Shown here: piece by piece, positions 26,937 to 36,600 of the stretch
Layout of the letters: each line of letters opens with the position of its first letter
Numbering within the stretch: position 1 is the stretch's first letter
NCBI GenBank assembly: GCA_900542015.1
Contig: UQLY01000006.1
Coordinates: 62,001-126,000 of the forward strand
DNA: 64,000 nucleotides
Reading direction: 5' to 3'
DNA from: an uncultured Lachnospiraceae bacterium
GTDB taxonomy: Bacteria > Bacillota > Clostridia > Lachnospirales > Lachnospiraceae
Notes under the pieces: model-generated
The model's input: only the letters and a program-made list of their open reading frames with translations
Databases searched by the model: none
Told to the model about the DNA's origin: nothing
Position numbers and translations under genes: made by a program

Positions 26937-27178
26937 AAATAACAATTACCATAAAAAACTGCATCAGTAACAGAGAATGCAATATTCAGGTTAATAACGG
27001 GCAGAAAATCGGAACGACAATCAGGGTCTTGGAAGATAATATGGCAGATATTATGGAAGGGCTTTCGGACAATGTGAAAGTAAAGTCCCAAAGGACAAAA
27101 AGACGAATAGATTTAAGCAGAAATTATGAACATGAAATGATTTTTAGCGGAGATATTTTACTGCTTTGCAGTGAATAA
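26933..27178 (+). CDS. esaB: EsaB/YukD-like ubiquitin-fold protein
   Basis: 81 residues with a ubiquitin-like beta-grasp pattern (alternating strands, ending in GDILLLCSE). Matches EsaB/YukD, the small cytosolic T7SSb component needed for secretion, whose exact role is unclear. It overlaps essA by 4 bases (ATGA) and is 22 bases from essB. Confidence 0.78.
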   Translation: MKITITIKNCISNRECNIQVNNGQKIGTTIRVLEDNMADIMEGLSDNVKVKSQRTKRRIDLSRNYEHEMIFSGDILLLCSE

Positions 27179-27200
27179 CGAAAGATAAGGAGAGACAAAA

Positions 27201-28328
27201 GTGCAGAAAGCAGAAAGTATTATGGAAAACAATTTTGCAAAAGAAACGATCAGAAAATCTTCAATTGCCGCGGAGGATACTTTTGATTATTTAAAAATAA
27301 CAGCGGATGTACAGGGAACGATACCCTGCACATTTGAAGAAACGTTAGAGGAGGTAATTTTTGAATATGATCTGACAGGATTGAAATCCTTAAAAGATAT
27401 TGAGCAGGAAACAGAAGAAAGAAAAAGACAGTTTTTGATCAATTTTGCCCGATTATATCAGGTTTTTGAGCAATATCATATTGAAATAAATGAAAAAAAT
27501 ATTTTTTATGATGAAAACATGCTTCCCTATGTAAAAGCAAGGGATCTGTATGGTAGAGAAGGAAAAGCGGAAGAAAGTGATTTTTTATATGCCTATAAAT
27601 GTATAGCAGGAGGGCTTTTAAGCAGGAAATACAAGATCAACCAGGTTTTGGACAGCGGGCTGGAAATTTTAAAGAAAGATAAAAGCCTGAGTGATATTGT
27701 TACGGCGGAGAATATACAGGAGCTGGTCGGCATATTGAGAAGCTCCAGAGACGATTTTATTAAAAATAACGAAAAGAAGTTTCGCCAGGTATCTAAAGTA
27801 AAGTATAGCGTATGGAGAACGTTGGCGATTGTCATGCTGTTTGCAGGCATTGTAGCGGGGGGACTTGCCATCTATTACGGAGGATTTGTCATTCCCGAAC
27901 AAAAGGCTTTAGTTATGGCAAATGAGAGATTTATTACCAAGGATTATGTAGGGTGCATTGACAGTGTGAAAAAAATGGAAGTAGGGGATATGGATACTCA
28001 TACCAAATACATTCTGGCAGTGTCATATGCAAGCACGGAGAGTTTTAAGCAGGAAGAAATCAGTGAAATCATTTCCAGGTTATCTGTTAACAGCAATGAA
28101 AAGGAACTGGAGTATTGGATTTATCTGGGCAGGCTGGATGTTTCCGAGGCAGAAAATATAGCATTGGCATTGTCTGATGATAAGCTGTTGATTTACGCAT
28201 ATATGAAAGAAGTAGATATATTGGAAAACAGAAACGACATGGATGGAGAAGAAAAGAAATCAAGGCTGGATACATTAAATAGCGAAATCAAAGCTTTGGG
28301 AGAAAAATATACGACAGAAGAGCAGTAA
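27201..28328 (+). CDS. essB: EssB-like T7SS membrane protein with pseudokinase fold
   Basis: 375 residues. The N-terminal cytosolic half (residues 1-200) matches the kinase-like but inactive EssB domain; a membrane segment (TLAIVMLFAGIVAGGLAIYY) starts near residue 207; the C-terminal third is a helical extracytoplasmic domain. The start codon is GTG with GGAG upstream. EssB binds EssC and is core to the T7SSb channel. A small spacing to EssC supports one operon. Confidence 0.85.
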   Translation: MQKAESIMENNFAKETIRKSSIAAEDTFDYLKITADVQGTIPCTFEETLEEVIFEYDLTGLKSLKDIEQETEERKRQFLINFARLYQVFEQYHIEINEKNIFYDENMLPYVKARDLYGREGKAEESDFLYAYKCIAGGLLSRKYKINQVLDSGLEILKKDKSLSDIVTAENIQELVGILRSSRDDFIKNNEKKFRQVSKVKYSVWRTLAIVMLFAGIVAGGLAIYYGGFVIPEQKALVMANERFITKDYVGCIDSVKKMEVGDMDTHTKYILAVSYASTESFKQEEISEIISRLSVNSNEKELEYWIYLGRLDVSEAENIALALSDDKLLIYAYMKEVDILENRNDMDGEEKKSRLDTLNSEIKALGEKYTTEEQ

Positions 28329-28347
28329 TACAGAGGAGCAGAAACAG

Positions 28348-31300
28348 ATGCGTTGTTATGAACGGAAAGAAAAAATCTGGATTGCAGACCAGAATGAGAT
28401 ATGTCATACAGATATTCGGATTCATGACCTGTCAATACAAGTATTGATTGACAAAAATGATGTTGTGATAAAAGGCGAAGTGTCTTATAAAGTGTGTCTC
28501 AATGATACGCCTGTAACGGAAAAAAGATTACAAATATCAGAAGGAGATACGCTGACTTTTGATCAGATTTCAATTACATTTTTTGATACCTATCTGGAAA
28601 TGGAAGGTGATGAGGAGCGCATACAGACAACGCTGTTACCCTGCAAAAACAGGAATAACTATTTTGAAGGCTTCCCTTTCTATAAGCGCTCTCCAAGGGT
28701 TATTTACAAGATTCAGAAAGAAAAAATAGAAATCCAAAGTCCGCCTCAGAAAAAGGAACTGACAAAGGGCGGATTGGCGCAAATGATTATTCCGCCGGTT
28801 TGTATGCTGGCTTTTACAATAGCTATGGGGGTTTTATTAAAAAGAGGATCTTATATTTTCATGAGTATCGGAATGACAATTATTACCACTATTTTTTCTG
28901 TACAAAAATTTATTTCGGATACAAAGAATATCAAAAAAGAAAATAAAGATCGTGAAACCATGTATGAGAATTACCTTTTAGATACCAGAAAACGTATTTT
29001 GAAAGCAAGAAAGGAAGAAAAAACTGCACTGGAATATCAAAATCCTACACTCTCGGAATTGGAATATATGGTTAACAGTTATAGCAGCCGTATTTATGAA
29101 AGAAGTATCTTGGATGATGATTTTTTGAATGTAAATCTGGGCTATTACAGAGGAAAATCCAGTGTAGAGGTAACAACACAGTTAAAGGATCTGGAGATAA
29201 AAAAGGATGAATTGGCAGAGGAAGCAAAAGCGCTTCCAAAGGATTTCCGCAAAGTTGACCATATTCCGGTTCAGATTGATTTAAAGAGGGCGCATCTGGG
29301 ACTTGTGGGTTCCAAGGCGAATGTGCATGAACAGATTAAATATTTGCTTGCACAGATCACATTTTTTCAAAGCTATAGGGATTTACAGATCATCCTGATT
29401 CATAATAAGGCATATGACGAGGAGTTTGAATATGCTAACTGGTATCCGCACCTGCGGATACAGGCAATCAATGTATATGGAAGGATAAGCTCGGAACAGG
29501 CAAGAGATCAGATATTAGGAAGTATACAGCAAATATTAAAAGAGAGAAAAATGAAGCAGGAGGAGGAAAAGCAGGAAACAGTATTTTCGCCGTATTATTT
29601 GTTTATTATTGACGAACCAAAATTGATTCTCAATCATGCGATCATGGAATATTTGCAGAGTAAACAGATGACACTGGGATTCAGTATCATTTATACTACG
29701 GATCAAAAGGCGAATCTGCCTGAAAATATCAGGACGGTCTGTATATTACACGATTCCCAGAGCGGAACGTTGCTCATAGAAGAAGGTGAAAAGAAGGACA
29801 GAAAATTTCAGGTTCAGCATATCAATGAAGTTGATCTGGAAGGGATGGCAAGAAGCTTAAGCGCTTTGATCCATGAGCAGGGCGTCAGCAGTAAGATACC
29901 GGAATCCATTACTTTTTTTGATATGTATGGAATTACCCATCCTGAGGAATTACAGATTAAAGAACGCTGGAAGAAAAATGAGTCCCATAAATCATTAGCA
30001 GTGCCGCTTGGTGTAAGGGCTGAAAATGATTATGTTGAATTGAATTTGCATGAGAAAGCCCATGGTCCTCACGGACTGGTGGCGGGAACAACAGGTTCGG
30101 GAAAATCAGAAATTGTACAATCCTATATATTGTCACTTGCAGTTAATTTTCATCCCCATGAAGTGGGATTTTTGCTGATTGACTATAAAGGCGGCGGTAT
30201 GGCGAATCTATTTGCAAAGCTGCCTCATTTACTGGGTACCATTACAAACCTGGATAAAGCGGAAAGTATGCGTGCAATGGCATCCATTAAAAGTGAGTTA
30301 TCCCGCAGACAGCGGATTTTTAGTGATAATAATGTAAATCACATCAATGGATACAATAAGCTGTTTAAATTGGGTAAAGTAGCGGAACCATTGCCTCATC
30401 TGTTTTTAATCAGCGATGAGTTTGCAGAGCTGAAAAAGGAACAGCCGGAGTTTATGAGTGAACTGGTTTCAACGGCACGTATTGGTCGAAGCTTGGGAAT
30501 CCATTTGATTCTTGCAACTCAGAAACCCAGCGGGGTCGTGGATGATCAGATATGGACAAACAGTAAATTCCGTCTATGTCTGAAGGTGCAGAATGCCGGA
30601 GACAGCAAAGAGATGTTAAAGACTCCGGATGCAGCAAATATTACACAGGCAGGAAGAGCCTATTTACAGGTGGGAAATAATGAAATCTATGAATTATTTC
30701 AATCAGCATGGAGCGGTGCTACCTATAGCGGAGAGCAGACGGAAGAGGAGAAAGAAGATGACAGGGTATATCTGATCAGTCCGTTGGGACAGGGCAGATT
30801 GATCAATCAGGATCTGAGCGGTTCGGTAGAAAGCAATCAGATGAAAGCGACCCAGTTAGATGCCATTGTGGAACATCTTCATGATGTTTATGAAACTGAA
30901 AAAGCGGTGGAAGTAAAAAAGCCGTGGCTGCCGTCATTACCGGAATTAATGGAATCGCCGTATACAAAACAGGTACAGGACAGCGCGGTATTTCAACAGG
31001 GAGATTATACTCTGGGGATCGGTATGATCGATGTGCCGGAGGAACAGCTGCAGGAAGAGTATGTGTTAAATCTGACAAAGAATGGTCACTTACTTTATAT
31101 GGCATCCAGCGGATATGGAAAAACAATGTTTTTAACAAATATTGCTTTAGGGCTTTCCATGAAAAACTCTGTTAAAAGTTTGAACTTTTATATTTTAGAT
31201 CTGGGAAACAGTGGTCTGATTCCTTTGAAAGGGCTGCCGCATGTGGCGGATTATATGGGATTGGATGACGGTGAGAAAATCGAAAAATTCCAAAAACTGA

Positions 31301-32544
31301 TCTTAGATGAAATGGCAGAGCGAAAAAGGAAATTTGCAAAAGCCATGGCGCAAAGTATTTCTGTTTATAATTCCAGCCAGCCGGAGCCTTTGAAGATTTT
31401 GGTAATTTTGATAGATAATTTTGACTCCTTTAAAGAATTGGGTGATAGAGCAGATCAGTTTATTCAGAAGGTGTCCCGTGACGGAGCGGGATTGGGAATT
31501 TATCTGTTGATCACTATGGGCAGGATCAATTCTATGAGAGGAGCCGTGTTAAATAACATTAAGGAACGAATTGCAGGATATAATTTTGAGTCAGGAGAAA
31601 ACAGATCGTTAATAGGGCGCAGCGATTACAATCTGCCGGAAGACAAAAAGGGAAGGGTATTGGTAAAACGCGATAATGTTAATGTTATGCAGGTCTATAC
31701 CCCTGTGCCATGTGAATCTGAATTAGCATATAATGCAAATTTAAAAGCATTGGTCAGTGAAATTTCAAGTGCCAGTACGGAAGAACGTGCCAAAGGCATT
31801 CCCATGTTGCCGGAAGAACTGTATTCCGAAATGCTGCCGCAGTATCAGGGGTATGAGGAGAGCAGCCATAAGATCCCGGTAGGCATAGAAGTGAATGATC
31901 TGAATGTTCAATATCTGGATATAAGCAAAGGCGTAGGAATGATTATTGGCGGAGCCGGTACAGGACGCACGAATCTGATTCATCAGACTTTGCATTATCT
32001 GCAGGGAAGAAAAGTCTGGATTCTTGACCAGGAAAAGCGTACATCAGCGGAGTTTATGAATGTGGAAAACTTTGATTATGGCGCAGATTTTGATTCCATT
32101 CATCGCATTCTGGGTGATATAGACAGAGAGTGTCAATGCAGGAAAGAAGACTATGAGGAAGCAAAATTGGATAATCTTACGCTTACTTTATATGATTTTC
32201 TGCAAACGAAAGAACCTGTGTATGTTGTAATTGATATTGTGCAGGAATTATATGCGTTGCTGCAAAGCAAAGGAGCAGCAGAAGAAATGGACATTTTAGA
32301 GGAGGCGGTAAAATGGGGAATTTATGTAATTGTATCTTCAGAGCCTAAAATTCCACTTCGTTCAGGAAGGTTTATGGAGCTGGTGGGACAGAGCAAAACG
32401 GGTATTATTTTAGGAAATATCAAAGAGCAAAAGGTATTTGAGTTTACCGGTCTTAGAGAGGAAAACCGTAGAGTAGAATATGGATATCGTCATACGAACG
32501 GTGTAAATCAAAAAATAATGTTAGCAAAGTATATGGAGGTGTAG
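28348..32544 (+). CDS. essC: EssC-type FtsK/SpoIIIE ATPase of T7SSb
   Basis: 1398 residues. Two N-terminal FHA-like domains (residues 1-110), two membrane segments (~145-190), then three FtsK/SpoIIIE ATPase domains. Walker A motifs: GTTGSGKSE (near residue 580), SSGYGKTM (near 918), GGAGTGRTN (near 1200). Walker B of the first is LFLISDEFAEL. The third Walker A has Arg where Lys is expected, so it is probably inactive in hydrolysis. EssC powers export and, through its C-terminal domain, selects substrates. The stop is 3 bases from the next gene. Confidence 0.95.
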   Translation: MRCYERKEKIWIADQNEICHTDIRIHDLSIQVLIDKNDVVIKGEVSYKVCLNDTPVTEKRLQISEGDTLTFDQISITFFDTYLEMEGDEERIQTTLLPCKNRNNYFEGFPFYKRSPRVIYKIQKEKIEIQSPPQKKELTKGGLAQMIIPPVCMLAFTIAMGVLLKRGSYIFMSIGMTIITTIFSVQKFISDTKNIKKENKDRETMYENYLLDTRKRILKARKEEKTALEYQNPTLSELEYMVNSYSSRIYERSILDDDFLNVNLGYYRGKSSVEVTTQLKDLEIKKDELAEEAKALPKDFRKVDHIPVQIDLKRAHLGLVGSKANVHEQIKYLLAQITFFQSYRDLQIILIHNKAYDEEFEYANWYPHLRIQAINVYGRISSEQARDQILGSIQQILKERKMKQEEEKQETVFSPYYLFIIDEPKLILNHAIMEYLQSKQMTLGFSIIYTTDQKANLPENIRTVCILHDSQSGTLLIEEGEKKDRKFQVQHINEVDLEGMARSLSALIHEQGVSSKIPESITFFDMYGITHPEELQIKERWKKNESHKSLAVPLGVRAENDYVELNLHEKAHGPHGLVAGTTGSGKSEIVQSYILSLAVNFHPHEVGFLLIDYKGGGMANLFAKLPHLLGTITNLDKAESMRAMASIKSELSRRQRIFSDNNVNHINGYNKLFKLGKVAEPLPHLFLISDEFAELKKEQPEFMSELVSTARIGRSLGIHLILATQKPSGVVDDQIWTNSKFRLCLKVQNAGDSKEMLKTPDAANITQAGRAYLQVGNNEIYELFQSAWSGATYSGEQTEEEKEDDRVYLISPLGQGRLINQDLSGSVESNQMKATQLDAIVEHLHDVYETEKAVEVKKPWLPSLPELMESPYTKQVQDSAVFQQGDYTLGIGMIDVPEEQLQEEYVLNLTKNGHLLYMASSGYGKTMFLTNIALGLSMKNSVKSLNFYILDLGNSGLIPLKGLPHVADYMGLDDGEKIEKFQKLILDEMAERKRKFAKAMAQSISVYNSSQPEPLKILVILIDNFDSFKELGDRADQFIQKVSRDGAGLGIYLLITMGRINSMRGAVLNNIKERIAGYNFESGENRSLIGRSDYNLPEDKKGRVLVKRDNVNVMQVYTPVPCESELAYNANLKALVSEISSASTEERAKGIPMLPEELYSEMLPQYQGYEESSHKIPVGIEVNDLNVQYLDISKGVGMIIGGAGTGRTNLIHQTLHYLQGRKVWILDQEKRTSAEFMNVENFDYGADFDSIHRILGDIDRECQCRKEDYEEAKLDNLTLTLYDFLQTKEPVYVVIDIVQELYALLQSKGAAEEMDILEEAVKWGIYVIVSSEPKIPLRSGRFMELVGQSKTGIILGNIKEQKVFEFTGLREENRRVEYGYRHTNGVNQKIMLAKYMEV

Positions 32545-32547
32545 CAA

Positions 32548-32946
32548 ATGGCAGATATAAGGAAAGCGCAACAGGAACAGCAGAGAATCAGTGCCATTAT
32601 GGGACAGATCAGTGTGATTGACGGAAAAATAAGCGCAAGCAAACAGGTAAGAGGCACGCTATCCGGTTATAAGGCTTCACTGGCTTCGGAAATTGAGAGC
32701 TGGGTAGGCGTAAGAGCAACTTTAAATAGTGATGTCAGATATACACAAATTGTAACGACAGATGTATTTGAAGGAGAAATGGCAAACCGTTTAAAAACTT
32801 ATATGAGTACTGTGGTATCGGATATCAATACAGGCATTTCGGATAGTGAAAATCTATTAGGTGCGTTAAATACCCAGATCGGTGCGTTAGAAGCGTATGA
32901 AAGCAGGCTTTCCAGCCAGAGAGCGGCTTTGGTCAGACAGTTATAG
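32548..32946 (+). CDS. Small helical T7SS-associated protein (YwqH/DUF5082-like)
   Basis: 132 residues, almost all helical with heptad-like spacing and no membrane segment or cysteines. It resembles YwqH-type proteins (DUF5082), which precede LXG toxins in Bacillus, from its length, the ANRLKTYMSTVVSDI stretch and its position. It starts 3 bases after essC, so it is tightly linked. It probably helps target or fold the RHS effector; this is an inference from context. Confidence 0.6.
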   Translation: MADIRKAQQEQQRISAIMGQISVIDGKISASKQVRGTLSGYKASLASEIESWVGVRATLNSDVRYTQIVTTDVFEGEMANRLKTYMSTVVSDINTGISDSENLLGALNTQIGALEAYESRLSSQRAALVRQL

Positions 32947-32964
32947 GTAAGGAGGAAGCAGATT

Positions 32965-33255
32965 ATGGCGGCAGCAAAAGTTGGAGTAGGGGAAGAGGAA
33001 TACACTTTGTTGTGTTCGGAATTTAAAAGTGCACAGGATGACTTTATTGCACAAATTGAAAAAGTAAAAAGTAAAATAGAACAGGTAAACTGTAAAGGCG
33101 GAGGTTTTTATGCTGAAAATCTGACGCCAAACGTGGAAAAACTTCTAACAACGATTGATACGATCAAGGGAGCCATCGAGCGACTGCAAAATTCAGAAAA
33201 TGAAACAATCGACAGCTTCCAGCGAACAATTGATAATGTTGATACTTGTTGTTAA
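32965..33255 (+). CDS. Small helical WXG100-like protein (effector partner)
   Basis: 96 residues: a helical hairpin with a glycine turn at KGGGFYAENL in the middle, no WxG motif, ending in DTCC. Size and shape are those of WXG100-like targeting partners such as the Lap proteins. The GGG turn is shared with the next gene (NGGGFDDI). It lies 18 bases after the YwqH-like gene and 15 bases before the next. It may pair with its neighbour or with the N-terminal domain of the RHS protein. Confidence 0.55.
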   Translation: MAAAKVGVGEEEYTLLCSEFKSAQDDFIAQIEKVKSKIEQVNCKGGGFYAENLTPNVEKLLTTIDTIKGAIERLQNSENETIDSFQRTIDNVDTCC

Positions 33256-33270
33256 AGGGGAGGGATAGAA

Positions 33271-33567
33271 ATGGGTAAACAAAATATAGCAATAGACTAT
33301 GGAAAGGTACAGCAGTTATCTGCAGATATCAGCACTTCAAACGGCGGAGGTTTTGACGATATTGTATCGGATTATGAGAAACTGACTGATAACATGACAA
33401 AATCAGCCGGCGAAATGTTTGAAGCCGTCAAAGACCAGATCACAGCCGAAAAGGAAGTGGTCAGTGCCATGTCCAAAGCATGCCTGCAGCTTGTAGGAAG
33501 CATAGCTACAGCGGCACAGTCATTCCAAAACGTAGACGAAGCAATGAGAAATATGATGACCAACTAA
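33271..33567 (+). CDS. Small helical WXG100-like protein (second effector partner)
   Basis: 98 residues, helical, with a glycine turn NGGGFDDIVSDYEKL near residue 28 followed by a long helix. No WxG motif is seen. It lies directly before the RHS gene: the stop is 23 bases before the RHS ATG. WXG100-like pairs next to LXG or RHS effectors commonly act as secretion partners, so I infer the same. It could instead be a secreted protein itself. Confidence 0.55.
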   Translation: MGKQNIAIDYGKVQQLSADISTSNGGGFDDIVSDYEKLTDNMTKSAGEMFEAVKDQITAEKEVVSAMSKACLQLVGSIATAAQSFQNVDEAMRNMMTN

Positions 33568-33577
33568 AAGAAAAAGG

Positions 33578-33653
33578 GGAGAAAGAAACCATGGACCGCA
33601 TATTCCAGAAAACCGACATAGAAGAAATCTGCACCGCAGCAAAACAAGCCATT
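33578..33653 (+). repeat. 5' segment shared with the downstream RHS remnant
   Basis: These 76 bases (ribosome binding site and first 21 codons of the RHS gene) recur almost unchanged at 42692-42767. Confidence 0.9.
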
Positions 33654-36600
33654 ACCGACACCAAAGACTGCATAGACGACATCAAAAGCACCGCGCGCGC
33701 CATCAGCGCCGCAGCAGGAAACATCCCGGCAGAGGCAAAAAGCGGCGACCTTGCAGGAGTATCATCCGCCCTCCCCGGGAAACTGGAAAAAGACAACTAC
33801 GACACCACAAAGACCAAACTGGACCAGTGCAGGGAAAAAGCATGCACCGTCATCCCGGCATTCGACACCCAGTATGCGGGACAGATGCAGACCATAACCG
33901 AAGAAACCGGAAAGATCAAAAAAGTCATAGAAGAACTGCAGGAATTCATGCTGGAGACCCCGCTGACCACCCCGTCGAAAGACTTTGAGGCACTCTTAAA
34001 AGCAAAAGAAACCAAATGGAAAAAGACCCTGGACGGAGTGGAAGCCACCCTGGATGAAGTCCTTGCGAACACCAAAGGATGCGAGACCATCAGCACCGTA
34101 TTCTCCAAAGACCCGGTAAACCTAAGCACCGGCAACTTCATCTACGACAAAACCGACCTGGAAATCAAAGGAACCACCCCCTTTGCCTTCCGCCGGTTCT
34201 ATAACTCCAGAAACCGCTACGAAGGAGCGCTGGGAACAGACTGGAACCACAACTACGAACTGTCCCTGACCTTCCAAAAAAGCGACATACCCGGGGAAGA
34301 CGAAGTGACCATCCTCTTAGAGGACGGAAAAGAAGAAACCTTCCTGCCCGTGGAAGGAAACCGCTACACACCGGGGAACCAGAGCCTTGCAGTCCTGGAA
34401 AAAACCGAAAAAGGCTACACCTATACCACCCTGAGCGGAGAAAAAAACATCTTTGACAGGGAAGGCACCTACCTGCGCCACGAGGACAACAACGGACAGG
34501 GGTATGAACTGACCTATGAAACCATCCCTGCCCGGACAGAAAAAACAGCGGAAACAACAGAAACAACAGAAACAGAAACCCCTGCGCCCTTCCGGAAAGG
34601 AAACCGGACAAAACGCCTGACCGGCATCCGGAAAGACACAGGAGAAACCTTCACCCTGACCTATGACGAAGAAGGACACCTGAAAACCGTAACAGACCAT
34701 ACAGGAAGAACCGTATCCTATGAAATCAGGGACCGCCACCTGATAAAAGCCGTGCGCCCTGACGGAGGAACCCTTACCTACAGCTATGACGGAAACGGAA
34801 AACTGACATCCGTGACCAACCCCCGGGGGATCATAACCGTGGAAAACGAATACGACGAAAACCACCGGACCACCCGCCAGAACTTCCCGGACGGGACAAA
34901 CATGAGCTACGAATACGACGACGAAAACCACACCGTGACCCTGACGGAGAGAAACGGATCAAAGACCATCCATATCCATGACGACCAATACCGCAACATC
35001 AAAAACATCTACCCGGACGGAGAAGAAAGCTTTACCTATAACTCCCGGAACCAGAAAACAAAAATCACGGACAAACTGGGAAACGAAACCCGCCTAAGCT
35101 ACGACAACCGCGGGAACCTGACAGGGATCACCAACCCCCTTGGGACCAAACTTACCATCACCTATGAAACACACAACAAACCGACCAACGTAAAGATCGA
35201 CGGAAAAGAAAAACAAAAAAACACCTATGATAAAAAAGGAAACCTCTTGGAAACCAGGGACGCCCTCCAAAGAAAAACCATATTTACATACAACGAAACA
35301 GGACTCCCGGAAACCATCACCCAGCCGGACGGAAGCACCCTGAAAATAACCTATGACGAAAAAGGAAACATCCGGGAGCTGACCGACGCCGCGGGAGAAA
35401 AAACCACCTACACCTATGACGCCTTAAACCGCGTCATAAAAATGACCGACCCCAAAGGAAACACCCTGACCCTGACCTATGACAGCGCCGGAAACATCCA
35501 CACCCTCAAAAACGCAGCAGGAGACCAACGTACCTACGAATACAACCAAAGCAACAAAGTCACAAAAATCACAGACTTTGACGGAAGCACCATACAAAGG
35601 ACCTACAACGCCTTAAACAAACCCGAAACCATTACCGACCAGCAGGGAAGAAAAACAAACCTCACCTACGATGCCATGTGGAACCTGGCACGCATCACCA
35701 TGCCGGACGGGACAAAAACCACCTGCCTCTACAACGAAAACAACCGCTTAAGCCGCATCAAAGATCCGGCAGGAAACGTGACCCGCTACACCTACGACGG
35801 AAACGGCAACTGCATAAAAAAAGAAGACCCGACCGGAGAGACCACCCGGTTTACTTACGATGCCATCGGACGCCTGATCCATGCAGAAGGACCGGAAGGA
35901 AGTGCGATGACCTATACCTACGACCGGGAAGGACACGTGACAGAAGCAAAAGACAGCCTTGGGAACACCGTAACCATGGAATACGACGAAGCGGGACAAC
36001 TCATAAAAGAAACAAACCCCTTAGGATACAGCAGGACTTATACCTACACACCCTTAGGAAAAATAAAAAGCGTGACAGACGAAGCAGGACGCACCACCGC
36101 CTATGCCTACCTGCCCGGCGGAAGACTCTCCGAAGTTACCTACAGCGACGGAACCAAAGAAACCTACACCTATGACCCGAACGGAAACATAAAAATCCAT
36201 ACCACCAGAGAAAACCACACCCTGACCTATACCTACGACAGCCTGGACCGCATCATAAAAACAGAAGGAAGCGGCGGGGAGAAAAAACAATACACCTACG
36301 ACGCCGTGGGAAACGTGACCGCCATGACCGACGCAGGAGGAAACACCACCCGCTATGAATACTCCCTGACCGGACAACTCACAAAAGTCACCGACGCCCT
36401 GGGAAATGAAACAGAATACACCTATGACCTGTGTGACCGCCTGACAGAAATCCGCCAGTACGGAGAAAAAACAGAACCCACCCCCGGAATAGACCGGGAC
36501 CTTCTAAAAGCACAAACCGGGAACCGAAAGAACCGCACCTGCCATGTGACCCGCTACCAAAGAAATACCCTGGGACAGGTGGAAACCATTACTGACGCCC

